Positions 44,346 through 53,170 of a DNA stretch of 64,000 bases are shown one piece after another (position 1 is the first letter of the stretch; every line of letters begins with the position of its first letter). This DNA is from Siphlonurus alternatus (lineage: Eukaryota > Arthropoda > Insecta > Ephemeroptera > Siphlonuridae), in NCBI GenBank assembly GCA_949825025.1, contig OX463778.1, positions 7,802,733 to 7,866,732 of the forward strand, in the 5' to 3' direction. The notes below the pieces were generated by a model. That model made no database searches. It saw only the letters and a program-made list of their open reading frames with translations, and was not told the origin of the DNA. The position numbers and the translations under genes are program-made.

Positions 44346-45652
44346 TATTTACAGTACTCCATTGAACATTCTCTGTTTTTATTGATTTCTAAAACTTCTC
44401 TAAACTCTGCATAAATGATGACCGTAACCGCTTCAGTTAAGGCTTTTCCAAAACCAAGTTCCAATCTCACATTTCCTTGTTCCTGTACACACCAATGTTG
44501 CTCATGGGCAGACAAGTCAGGTGTTAGATCAAACGGGTAGATGCAAAAACCTTTAGGCCAATCTGGCATGCTAACACAATAACCATCATCAGCAAGGTGG
44601 TTCCCCGTGTTTATGAATGACTGTAAGTAAGGTATTGCAAAGGAAGGGTTTGTGCCTTCATAGGTAGGATTGTATGGTCTACAGAACATCTGCTCACCAT
44701 TCTTGAATAGAGATAATTGGTTCAAGCCAAAATGTTGAAAATTAAATGGATTTTTCTCGTAGTTGCCACTAAATGCAGAATGTGATACGAGTCCAATCAT
44801 GAGACGACTAGGTATACGTCCAAGGAACAAATTTTCAAGAGTTTGCTGCTGTGAATTTACAGGCAAAGTGTAGTTATGCATTTCCACACGCTTGTATGGG
44901 TACTTTGCACTAAAGTGATGGAGACTGTTGGAATGAGCTAGTAAAATGCTTGGATTAATTTTAACCTTGCGAATCCATAATGTTGCATCAACTACTTTGA
45001 TTTTAGCATCACTGGTGACTGATCTGTCTTTTAAAATACAAACTTCTGCTTTGTTTTTAACAAACATGAAGCGTAAATTAACATCATTCAGTAAGTATTT
45101 TGGAGAATTAAACATATCGCAATGCAGCATACCAGCTAAATCCATTACTTTGCTAGCTTTAGAAGCTAAAAATCGCAAGCCACACGCAGTGGACATATCT
45201 TCCATCTCACCAGGAACATCTTGGTACCAGAGAGAAGCAGTTTGGTGACTATCCTTGGCTGTACTATTGAAATTAAATAAATCTTCCATATAGGCTTTGT
45301 AATGATACATATTACGAGAATCAAATATTTGTTTTTGATTAAATTCTACTTTGACATCTGAAAATACTGTATCAAAGATATTGTTTACAGGCACAATGGA
45401 ATCTGTTTCTGAGAATTTACTACCATCACCCTTAACAATTTGAAGTTTAATGGTAAATAACGTTCGCGCCAAATCGATATACTGATCTCCATTGCCTGGA
45501 ACATTAAATTCAATCTGAGCAGTATCTGAAATTGATGCAGTGGGTTTAAACTGATACCAATTTCCACCAATCACACCTGTTTGCAGAACTGGTTTCTCAA
45601 AGATATCCAGCTCTCCAGACATCCCTTCTATAGCAGCTCCCTTGTTAGCCAT
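44345..45652 (-). CDS. Hexon-like major capsid protein candidate (F54H12.2 family, 435 aa)
   Basis: The protein has the recurring signature of the F54H12.2-type proteins that sit beside integrase and protease in animal Polinton/adintovirus elements. An early block GGNWYQFKP is followed by IEFNVPGNGDQYIDLARTLF, a YKAYMEDLFNF segment and a C-terminal AEFREVLEINKNR. The length and placement fit a double jelly-roll major capsid protein; I cannot verify the fold by eye. Start and stop codons overlap those of both neighbours by one base (TAATG). The frame is intact. Confidence 0.85.
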   Translation of the reverse strand: MANKGAAIEGMSGELDIFEKPVLQTGVIGGNWYQFKPTASISDTAQIEFNVPGNGDQYIDLARTLFTIKLQIVKGDGSKFSETDSIVPVNNIFDTVFSDVKVEFNQKQIFDSRNMYHYKAYMEDLFNFNSTAKDSHQTASLWYQDVPGEMEDMSTACGLRFLASKASKVMDLAGMLHCDMFNSPKYLLNDVNLRFMFVKNKAEVCILKDRSVTSDAKIKVVDATLWIRKVKINPSILLAHSNSLHHFSAKYPYKRVEMHNYTLPVNSQQQTLENLFLGRIPSRLMIGLVSHSAFSGNYEKNPFNFQHFGLNQLSLFKNGEQMFCRPYNPTYEGTNPSFAIPYLQSFINTGNHLADDGYCVSMPDWPKGFCIYPFDLTPDLSAHEQHWCVQEQGNVRLELGFGKALTEAVTVIIYAEFREVLEINKNRECSMEYCK

Positions 45653-46059
45653 TAGTCAAAGATATCCTTGCTCCGCTTTTTAGACGTCTTCCTTCTTTTA
45701 GAAGCAGTTGATGAATGAGCTTTTAATTGAAGTCTTTTTCTTTTATACCCATTACCAACCATCGATTCCATCTTCTTAGCAGCTTTTGTAGTTAAATTTT
45801 GACCTGCTTGGCTTATCCGATCCCGCATGCTTTCTTTAGCAGGTTTACCAGTGATGACGTCACGGAGCAAATTTACTCCTGTGGCCAGCGCTTCCTTACC
45901 CACTGCCTTAGCTCCGCTAGTAAACAACGGAAAAATTCTCCGAAACAAGCCCCCCAGAAACGACCCGAGCCCGTCTCCTTTTTGTGACGAACCCCTGTAC
46001 GACCCGCCATAGTTTCCACTGGCTTGTCGAAGATAATATTGAGTGTACGCATCAGCCAT
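45652..46059 (-). CDS. Basic virion core/membrane-active protein, adenovirus pX/pVI-like (135 aa)
   Basis: The N-terminal third is Gly/Ser-rich and leads into a hydrophobic, amphipathic stretch (GSFLGGLFRRIFPLFTSGAK). A segment KAVGKEALATGVNLLRDVI follows, and the tail is highly basic (KRKRLQLKAH, then KRRKTSKKRSK). This layout is typical of the small core protein of Polintons and adintoviruses that has been compared with adenovirus pX/pVI. It would bind DNA inside the particle and may act on membranes. It overlaps the penton-like gene by 8 bases and the capsid gene by 1. Confidence 0.75.
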   Translation of the reverse strand: MADAYTQYYLRQASGNYGGSYRGSSQKGDGLGSFLGGLFRRIFPLFTSGAKAVGKEALATGVNLLRDVITGKPAKESMRDRISQAGQNLTTKAAKKMESMVGNGYKRKRLQLKAHSSTASKRRKTSKKRSKDIFD

Positions 46060-46804
46060 TCCTTCTAAAATGAAGTATCACCGTCAATGGTTCGTGATTG
46101 AATGATACAAAATTGTTTTCACGATCTTTTATATATATCTCAACAGAGGATATTTTATCCTTACAAACAGGATAGTAATGTACAGGAGAAAATGTAACTG
46201 AAGTAGAGCATCCATGCTGGTAATTTGACGTATCAACGTTTACAATGCGCAACAACTTATCGTAACTTGATCCCACCACTTGGTGATGAATGATGTCTGT
46301 GTAAACAAAGAGCTGTTGAGGTAATGCTCTGTGTACATCAAGTGTTTTTGACCCATGCAAACTATTGCTCTTATCAAATATTATTTCCTCCATACCCATA
46401 ACATCCAATATTTTCTTGCTAAATGAACAAGTTAGCTTAGAATTACCCTCTTTATCTAGTATCACATGCCCATAACGGTTGTGTACAGTAATACCAAGAG
46501 GTTTAAATGCCTCTGTCAGAGTATGGAAGAGAGCAGCATTACCAATGTATGTGCCTCCAGGATTTAATTCAAATACGTGCATTTTCTTCTGATCACCGTT
46601 CCCCTCTTCAACTAAAGCAATTGATTCAGAATGGTCAAAGATAGGAAAAGACATGGGATAAAATAACTCTACAATCCCAACCTCCCATTTGCCATCAAGA
46701 TGCAAGAAGCGTCCTAGATGTATTTCAAAAATTTCAGGCTTATTTTTTTTAGATATATAAGTGTCTCCCTCACTATGGAGGGTTAGGTAGAAAGAATTAT
46801 TCAT
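46052..46804 (-). CDS. Penton-like minor capsid protein (250 aa)
   Basis: Family features are an N-terminal FYLTLHSEGD segment, the block FLHLDGKWEVGIVELFYPMS and a C-terminal FNHEPLTVILHFRR. The LxLxGxWEVxxxExxYP pattern recurs in the minor capsid (penton/vertex) proteins of animal Polintons, where a single jelly-roll is expected. The ATG at 46804 overlaps the integrase stop by four bases (ATGA). The frame is intact. Confidence 0.8.
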   Translation of the reverse strand: MNNSFYLTLHSEGDTYISKKNKPEIFEIHLGRFLHLDGKWEVGIVELFYPMSFPIFDHSESIALVEEGNGDQKKMHVFELNPGGTYIGNAALFHTLTEAFKPLGITVHNRYGHVILDKEGNSKLTCSFSKKILDVMGMEEIIFDKSNSLHGSKTLDVHRALPQQLFVYTDIIHHQVVGSSYDKLLRIVNVDTSNYQHGCSTSVTFSPVHYYPVCKDKISSVEIYIKDRENNFVSFNHEPLTVILHFRRNG

Positions 46805-47868
46805 TGTTGTAAATCACTAGCTCTTATCCAAGAGTTAAATTTATTAGGATAACCTAACCACTTGACGAACAGTTGACGACTGCGGCCTTTACCCTTCTCG
46901 TCTAGTATTTTATCTATTTTATAGACCTCGTTGAGAGAAACTTTTTGTAGTTCTTGAGCATAAAAGCTTCCTTCAATCACTTCATCTTTTAGATCGGTGA
47001 TTACGTATCTTGCAGGAGTGGTTTTCAAGACTTTAACAACTTTAAATATTTCTCTGGACCAATTGGATTCATAGCCTTTTTCAAACACTGCTTTCTCACG
47101 TGTGATTCTAACATGTTGACCAACAGAGAATGAAGGCGTAGTGGAATGATTAAGCTTGTATCTGCCTCTTCCAGAGTATAAATAATCGTATACTTTTCTA
47201 CGATTTTCTTCATTAACCTCATTTGGTGTCATGTTGATTGCTGAATGAATGGTGTTATTGTAAGAATCAATTAAATCTTGCAGAATATCACTGTATTTGT
47301 ACGTGTTTGCATGTGAAAAATACTTCCACATTTTTGTTTTTAAAGTACGGTTAAACCTTTCTACCACACTTGCCTTGGTGTCTGGGTTATTGGTAGTGTA
47401 AAATTTAATATTCAGAGACTTGAAATAAGCTTGCACCTTTTTAGCTACAAATTCTTTTCCCTTATCAGATTGTATGTAACGTGGTATTCGATCAGAAAAT
47501 ACTTTCTGAAATGCTTTGATGACAGTTTGAGCACTTTTATCTTTTAGTGCTATTGCCCAAGCCTTTTTACAAAACACATCTATGACAGTAAGAACGAAGT
47601 TGTAGGGTTTGTTATGTGAGTATAGGGTACGCATATCACATAGATCTACTTGAAACAAATTGTTCATGTCTGGTACAAAGTACCGTGATCTTGAAAATTT
47701 TAACCTACGAGGTTTATGTAAAGTATATGGTTCTTGAGCACTCAACCATTCTTCAATTTTTGACTTTTCAAATTTTTTACCAGTTGCAACCCACAATTTC
47801 TCAACAGTGCTGTAACTAGCAGGATGCCGTACATCAAAGTAAATTTTGGATAGTATTTTCTCCATCAT
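46801..47868 (-). CDS. Retroviral-type integrase with C-terminal chromodomain
   Basis: This DDE enzyme inserts the element and makes the 6-bp duplication. The acidic triad is visible: D75 (FQVDLCDM), D135 (IQSDKGKEF) and E170 (VVERFNRTLK). A short lead (YFDVRHPASYSTVEKL) resembles other Polinton integrases and lacks an obvious HHCC zinc site. Residues about 316-355 form a chromodomain (VYKIDKILDEKG, LFVKWLGYP, NSWIRASDL), which in relatives directs integration to marked chromatin. I chose the ATG at 47868, which overlaps the preceding stop as ATGA; longer versions begin with a non-ATG codon. The length of 355 residues and intact triad suggest activity. Confidence 0.93.
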   Translation of the reverse strand: MMEKILSKIYFDVRHPASYSTVEKLWVATGKKFEKSKIEEWLSAQEPYTLHKPRRLKFSRSRYFVPDMNNLFQVDLCDMRTLYSHNKPYNFVLTVIDVFCKKAWAIALKDKSAQTVIKAFQKVFSDRIPRYIQSDKGKEFVAKKVQAYFKSLNIKFYTTNNPDTKASVVERFNRTLKTKMWKYFSHANTYKYSDILQDLIDSYNNTIHSAINMTPNEVNEENRRKVYDYLYSGRGRYKLNHSTTPSFSVGQHVRITREKAVFEKGYESNWSREIFKVVKVLKTTPARYVITDLKDEVIEGSFYAQELQKVSLNEVYKIDKILDEKGKGRSRQLFVKWLGYPNKFNSWIRASDLQQ

Positions 47869-49223
47869 AATTTGAATGCAGACCAACTTATTTTAGTATT
47901 ACTTTCTTTCTGTAACCGTTTAAGTTTTGGAGCTTTTATACCTTCGGCTCGTGGCTGAAGAATTTTTAAAGGCTGTAGCTCCCTCTGAGGTTTTTCTTCA
48001 AAACGCGGTCTTTTAATCTCTATCTCATCATCACTTGAATCAGAAAACTTACGTTTCTTAGAGTTAACAGGGAAAGTTTTACGATTTTCTAACTTTCGTA
48101 CCTTTGGAGGTCGTGTATCAAAGTTTTGATTACTCCATATAGAATCATCAATTTTACGTTTACGTCTCAAAGGTTCAGCATCATAATCCTGGTCCTCACT
48201 TTCTTCACTCTGTGTTGAATCACCCGATGAATAATCTTGTCCTACTCGTCTTACCTTTGGTGGTTTAGTATCAAAGTTCTGATTTTGCCATATAGGAGTA
48301 TCCCATTTTCTTTTTCTGCTTGGTTCTAAATATTCATCCTGACTTTCTTCATTCTGTGTTGAATCATTGTCTATAATTTTTTTATCTACTCGTGTGACCT
48401 TTGGAGGTTTTGTATCAAAGTTATGATTGTACCATATGACGTCATCTACTTTACGTTTCCTGTTTGGTCCTTGAGCATCGAAATATTCATCATCTGATGA
48501 TTCTGAAGGCGGTGGTGTTTCGTAGTTTGAAGCTCTTCTTCTCACTTTTGAATTGTTTATATCAAAATTTTCTGTGGACCACAATTCTTCTTTTAATTTA
48601 TGTTTAGCAGCTTTTTTTTGTAAGCCCCGCAAAGACTGTATATAATGCCACCGTGATGCGTTCTGTATAAATTTTTGTGGAATGTTAAGACTGGCTAGAA
48701 CACGTGCGAACTCCTCCCATCCAAGAGGTGAACTGTGCTTTCCTGTTGTAAGCACGTCATTAAGTAGATCAAGTATGTTAGATCCATGAATAATCGTTCC
48801 TTCTATAGTGACAACCCCTTTTTCATTCCATGTTATATTTTGACATTTGGACAAGAACTGAAGTAGTGTTTGAGCTTGATATGATATGTTCTTCCTTTCT
48901 TGCACATTATTAACTGTCTCTGCATGCATGGGGGTATTTTCAACCGATATGGTTGGATAAGATTCGTCACGAGATTCCACCAAAGGAACTTGCTCGGGAG
49001 TATTGCTTGAGGTATGATTATTATCTTTGGGTTTTTCAATGCTCTTCAAATAACGCTGCAACATTTGTTCATACAATCTCCACTTATCATAATCTGATAT
49101 ATTGCGTAGTTTTAAAATATCATCCATTTGTTGTAATAAAGACTCAGAGGAATTATCTACTGGTTTCCTTTCGCCCAACAACAACTCCACGGGCATAAGT
49201 AGCATTTTCTGTGTAGCTTTCAT
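47865..49223 (-). CDS. Unknown element protein with four WxNxNFDTKPPKV repeats (452 aa)
   Basis: The N-terminus (KMLLMPVELLLGE, then DKWRLYEQMLQRYL) and the middle (ITWNEKGVVTIEGTIIHGSN, then PLGWEEFARVLASLNIP) match my memory of a conserved gene that accompanies F54H12.2-type capsid genes, of unknown function. The C-terminal half carries four repeats around W215, W264, W312 and W363. Each repeat has an acidic Ser/Asp/Glu patch, an RKRK basic patch and a motif like IWQNQNFDTKPPKVRRV. The repeat spacing is about 48 residues. The repeats look disordered and nuclear-targeted, and could bind DNA or capsid as a scaffold. Stop and start codons overlap both neighbours by four bases. Confidence 0.8.
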   Translation of the reverse strand: MKATQKMLLMPVELLLGERKPVDNSSESLLQQMDDILKLRNISDYDKWRLYEQMLQRYLKSIEKPKDNNHTSSNTPEQVPLVESRDESYPTISVENTPMHAETVNNVQERKNISYQAQTLLQFLSKCQNITWNEKGVVTIEGTIIHGSNILDLLNDVLTTGKHSSPLGWEEFARVLASLNIPQKFIQNASRWHYIQSLRGLQKKAAKHKLKEELWSTENFDINNSKVRRRASNYETPPPSESSDDEYFDAQGPNRKRKVDDVIWYNHNFDTKPPKVTRVDKKIIDNDSTQNEESQDEYLEPSRKRKWDTPIWQNQNFDTKPPKVRRVGQDYSSGDSTQSEESEDQDYDAEPLRRKRKIDDSIWSNQNFDTRPPKVRKLENRKTFPVNSKKRKFSDSSDDEIEIKRPRFEEKPQRELQPLKILQPRAEGIKAPKLKRLQKESNTKISWSAFKL

Positions 49224-49543
49224 TGTAATATGTGCGCAAGAAGAAACCCTAAAACTGGAACTAATAGAGGTAGAAGAAACCCACCCTTCTGATTAATAAT
49301 TTTTTTCTTCTCCTCCCAAGATTCACCAAGTTTACAGAGCCGTCTTAAGGTGTTCTTGTGTTGAAACAATCTCTTATACTGAACGCCAGTAAGTGGAACA
49401 TTGCTATTTAAAGTATTGTGCGCACACTCACAAATACATTGAACAAGTTTTTTGTCAGCATTTTTTAAGAGATTCTTCCTTTCCAGAGGTCCAGCTTTTC
49501 TAAGCCTTTTGAGCAGAAACACGTTGTGTCGCATCGAATCCAT
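49220..49543 (-). CDS. Small protein with C-terminal membrane anchor (107 aa)
   Basis: An all-helical basic domain (LLKRLRKAGPLERKNLL, then CICECAHNTLNSNVPLTGVQ) is followed by a hydrophobic C-terminal segment (GGFLLPLLVPVLGFLLAHIL). It resembles a recurring gene of the same element type, of unproven role. A minor virion or membrane-active protein is plausible. It ends in an ATGA overlap with the next gene and starts 33 bases after the ATPase stop. Confidence 0.75.
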   Translation of the reverse strand: MDSMRHNVFLLKRLRKAGPLERKNLLKNADKKLVQCICECAHNTLNSNVPLTGVQYKRLFQHKNTLRRLCKLGESWEEKKKIINQKGGFLLPLLVPVLGFLLAHILQ

Positions 49544-49576
49544 AACTACAAATGTTGAAGTACTATTAATGTAAAG

Positions 49577-50743
49577 CTATTTATAGTAATACTGACTTAT
49601 CTCAGGACCTGCATCCCTCGGAACGTATACATAATTTATTTCCCCAGGAAATATGTTTGCCCTATACCTGAATGCTTCAGGAGTGTTCTGTTTCAAATCA
49701 CAAAGTAAGTAAGAATATGGTTTACTCGTGGCATCAACATAGGATTCATGAATAAGTGTAGAGTTTTGTGGTTCTAATTGTCGGGCGAAGTGAAAGATCT
49801 GACTCTTGTCTCTAGGATTCTTAAAGAGCACAATATAATGCGCATTAAGTGACATGTCTCTACTTCCTTTCCCTTGATGGAACAAATTTTGTGTAATGAA
49901 TATAATACTAATGTTACGATGGTGACTGCCTTTGGAAAAAAGGTCTACAACGTTCCCATTCGTTTCTCGCATAAGATCATCTATTATAAGAAGTCTCGGT
50001 ACAGGTGAACTTTCAGGTGCAATTTCATCCATACTAGGTAACCCTTTTATAAACTTAATTGGAGCCTTTGATATTAAATTGGAATGTAAGGGCTGTACCT
50101 CACTATAACACCAAACTATTTCATGAATAGGTGAATCCACCATAACGTTAATGTGCTGCAACAGTCTTGAGACAAACAAACTTTTGCCACAGGATGTAGG
50201 TCCTGCAACCATGCAAGTGAAGGGATGTTGCCAAGGCATTGTTCTTAATTTCTCCCACTTATCATGCTCAGCTTTAAAATTTATAGAACTGCGAGTATTG
50301 GTATTGCGCTCTCCTCCATATTTGTTGGACTCTGATGATTGAAGGTATACTTTAGGCTGGTGATTTTCTAGTTTAGAAAATTGTGTTGTAATATTCTCTT
50401 TGCTTTTCTCACATATATGAAGTGACTCATGCTTTTTTAAGCCTTTCCTGCTTTCAAATTTCTTTTTACACTTTGAACAAAGAAGAACTTGTTTTTCAAA
50501 CTTTGTATCACATGACTTTCTGTTAACATGCATTGCGTAGTTTTGTTTTCGTGTAAAACTAGTTGAACACTGATCACAGAGATACATTATGATTATTTTA
50601 GGCACATACGACCTGTTGCTGACGGTGGTCCAACGCGAACTGAGGTCCTTGTTGATATTTTTATTACTTATATGTTTGAAAAGTTGACAGTGAGATGAAG
50701 GTTGCTGCTGCTTGAGTAATACTAAAATACTTTTGATAAACAT
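49577..50743 (-). CDS. Genome-packaging ATPase with N-terminal zinc fingers
   Basis: This is a FtsK/HerA-type (A32-like) ATPase that pumps the genome into the capsid. Walker A is GPTSCGKS (residues 181-188 of the long form), Walker B is LLIIDDLM (251-258), and a sensor-like FITQN follows. In front are two zinc fingers: C-x2-C-x12-H-x5-C starting at C56 and C-x2-C-x12-H-x3-H starting at C89. ATG codons at 50743 and 50587 are both possible. The latter starts directly at the first finger (336 residues), while TTTATAA at about 50790-50797 places the former as first ATG of a transcript. The fingers may guide the motor to the element DNA. Confidence 0.88.
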   Translation of the reverse strand: MFIKSILVLLKQQQPSSHCQLFKHISNKNINKDLSSRWTTVSNRSYVPKIIIMYLCDQCSTSFTRKQNYAMHVNRKSCDTKFEKQVLLCSKCKKKFESRKGLKKHESLHICEKSKENITTQFSKLENHQPKVYLQSSESNKYGGERNTNTRSSINFKAEHDKWEKLRTMPWQHPFTCMVAGPTSCGKSLFVSRLLQHINVMVDSPIHEIVWCYSEVQPLHSNLISKAPIKFIKGLPSMDEIAPESSPVPRLLIIDDLMRETNGNVVDLFSKGSHHRNISIIFITQNLFHQGKGSRDMSLNAHYIVLFKNPRDKSQIFHFARQLEPQNSTLIHESYVDATSKPYSYLLCDLKQNTPEAFRYRANIFPGEINYVYVPRDAGPEISQYYYK

Positions 50744-50899
50744 CTTTTCTTAGAACTAATCATACGTTAACGTTGAACTTATTGAATAATTTATAAATTC
50801 CCAACAAGTACCCTAGCACATATAATACTGATGGAAAATATAAGTAAAAATTAAATAATTTACAAACATGAGTAAACATATGGTAACTTCATGCAAACG
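50744..50899 (-). promoter_or_regulatory. Probable promoter of the element gene array
   Basis: This is the short AT-rich interval between the first gene and the 31-bp repeat array. On the minus strand a TATA-like TTTATAA lies about 47 bases upstream of the first ATG. All ten genes point away from it, so one promoter here could drive the whole array. Confidence 0.4.
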
Positions 50900-51465
50900 G
50901 GAACTAAAATAGTGGAACTGCATGCAAAAGGGAACCAAAATAATGGAACTGCATGCAAAAGGGAACTAAAATAGTGGAATTGCATGCAAAAGGGAACTAA
51001 AATAGTGGAATTGCATGCAAAAGGGAACTAAAATAGTGGAACTGCATGCAAAAGGGAACTAAAACAGTGGAACTGCATGCAAAAGGGAACTAAAATAGTG
51101 GAACTGCATGCAAAAGGGAACTAAAATAGTGGAACTGCATGCAAAAGGGAACTAAAATAGTGGAACTGCATGCAAAAGGGAACTAAAATAGGGGAACTGC
51201 ATGCAAAAGGGAACTAAAATAGTGGAACTGTATGCAAAAAGGGAACTAAAATAGTGGAACTGCATGCAAAAGGGAACTAAAATAGTGGAACTGCATGCAA
51301 AAGGGAACTAAAATAGGGGAACTGCATGCAAAAGGGAACTAAAATAGTGGAACTGCATGCAAAAGGGAACTAAAATAGTGGAACTGCATGCAAAAAGGGA
51401 ACTAAAATAGTGGAACTGCATGCAAAAGGGAACTAAAATAGTGGAACTGCATGTAAAAGGGAACT
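50900..51465. repeat. 31-bp tandem repeat array (about 18 copies) with TGCATGCA palindromes
   Basis: The unit is GGGAACTAAAATAGTGGAAC followed by TGCATGCAAAA. Copies differ by one or two bases, and a few have an extra A. Each unit carries the palindrome TGCATGCA. The 31-base period is close to three helical turns, so the palindromes lie on one face of the DNA. It sits upstream of all element genes. Candidate roles are an iteron-like origin, an enhancer or a packaging signal; this is inference. Confidence 0.95.
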
Positions 51466-51560
51466 CCCGAATTACAATAGTTATCCTAGGTGTGACTTTG
51501 TGCGTGTACGAACACGTTCGTGAGTCGCCAGGTAGTTCATCCCTTCCCCTCCCGCTTAAA
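51466..51560. repeat. Internal truncated copy of the terminal repeat
   Basis: From about 51490 the sequence (TGACTTTGTGCGTGTACGAA, CACGTTCGTGAGTCGCCAGG, TAGTTCATCCCTTCCCCTCCC) matches the inner third of the right terminal repeat, in the same orientation, with several differences. It stops before the G/C-rich part. It is an older, degraded end. Confidence 0.8.
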
Positions 51561-53170
51561 ATTTATTTTGTTCATGGTTTTATTGGTGATCGAATGATAT
51601 TACGGACACATATTTAGTATACGCCAAAATAAAGGGTCTATATTATATGGAACATTTTCCATTCTGTACACCATTAATTATTATATTTAAGTAAAATCGA
51701 TCAACATCAGCCTGAAATAATTTACATGATCTGTGTTATTTAATAAATGGTATATATATGGTATGAAATAACTTAATTAATTAATTCATATTCGGCGTAC
51801 TGCATGCAGTAAACATTAAAACAAAGATGAATCTTGAAAGAATGTCTGCATGAGATATATGTACAGATTTAAAAGCAGATCGAGGGCCCAAGAGGGACCC
51901 CAGACTTGACGTTGGAATAAAGTTAATTCTGAATGAATTAATTTCTTTAGAACATGCAGTGACGATCGACCTCTAGAGTTCTAGAGCTCAACTTAATTAT
52001 TTGCCTATAATAGATTAGAAAACATATTATTATGGGTATAATATATGTTCGTAAATATATACTATTACACAATTAGAAAATAATCAAGTATTAAATGATC
52101 TTTATTAAGTTCCCTGCACACAATTAAGGTTCATCTACATGATATATTATATATTGATTCATGCATTAATTGTGAATTGTGAATTAATACGAACAGACCT
52201 ATATATACATATATTATACGCTAGCTATAATATACAAAAATATTCAATAATTGAATATATAATATTATTTTGACGTGAAGTATTATATACATACTCAAAC
52301 TGATCAAAGAATATAAATAAAGTGACGTGAATGCGCAGAACTAGATGTGGGCAAATGTTGCTCCAAACCCGAAATAAAATCTCATTTCGACTTTAATTGG
52401 GTCAAACAACGATGCTCCAATCTATATAGTCCTGGTCAAATCGAAATGCTCCATAATGCAATCTCATTATAGTTCTGCGCACTTTTTTCGGCCCTGTGAT
52501 GAATTCGGCTTTGGTTGCCAACATGCATGTATATTATGTGTATAATAAATTAATATTATAATTTAATATATTATGTATGCCTATATAATTTAATTTCGAT
52601 GGAACGACTTCGAATTTAAAGATTTTAGAGGGGCCGGACCAGGTAGATTCGAGCTATAGAGAGAGCATATGGATGCATGAGCATATTATATTACATTTAT
52701 TGTATATTTATATACATGTATTTGTATTTATTGCACATATAGAACCGTAAGGTACAAAATGCATGTTTACAATATTTTAGTATTGCAATACCTGTAAAAG
52801 AAACATAAAAATTAAAACATATTATCATCAGTTTTATATTATTATTACAATTACAATCATACATATTATAGTATTATCTAGTCAGTCCACAATACCTGAG
52901 AAATAAAAATTTTATATAAAAAAAACTAAAACATTTTTATTAATATATAGAAAACAATCTGAAACTATTATAATTCTTTATTATATTAATTACTATCTTA
53001 TTAAATCAATCTATTACAAGAAAAGCATTTACATTATTTAAAACTGTTCTTTTTCTTGTTATGGCATAAAAATTGTTCTGCAGTAAATTTTTTTTTTTTT
53101 TTTTTATAAGGGTACAACCCTAAGAGCTTACAGCTCGCGGCGGAATACTGGGTAGGGATAAGGTAGGGAA
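51561..53170. other. Right non-coding region of the element, AT-rich with inserted MITEs
   Basis: No open frame resembling polymerase B or any other protein was found. A family-E MITE (52041-52204) and a short inverted-repeat element with TGCGCAGAACTA ends (about 52331-52483) lie inside. The rest is AT-rich. Confidence 0.6.
52041..52204. repeat. MITE family E (copy E3) inside the Polinton-like element
   Basis: ATGTTCGTAAATATATAC...TTAATACGAACAGACCTAT, inverted ends as in E1 and E2. Confidence 0.65.

Noticed and set aside
50900..51465. CRISPR-like array
   Set aside because: The repeats are directly adjacent with no unique spacers, in a eukaryotic viral-type element; it is a minisatellite or iteron-like array.
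51561..53170. Remnant of PolB in the provirus right region
   Set aside because: I looked for YxDTD-like and TPR/exonuclease motifs in the open stretches on both strands and saw none; the region is AT-rich with MITEs.
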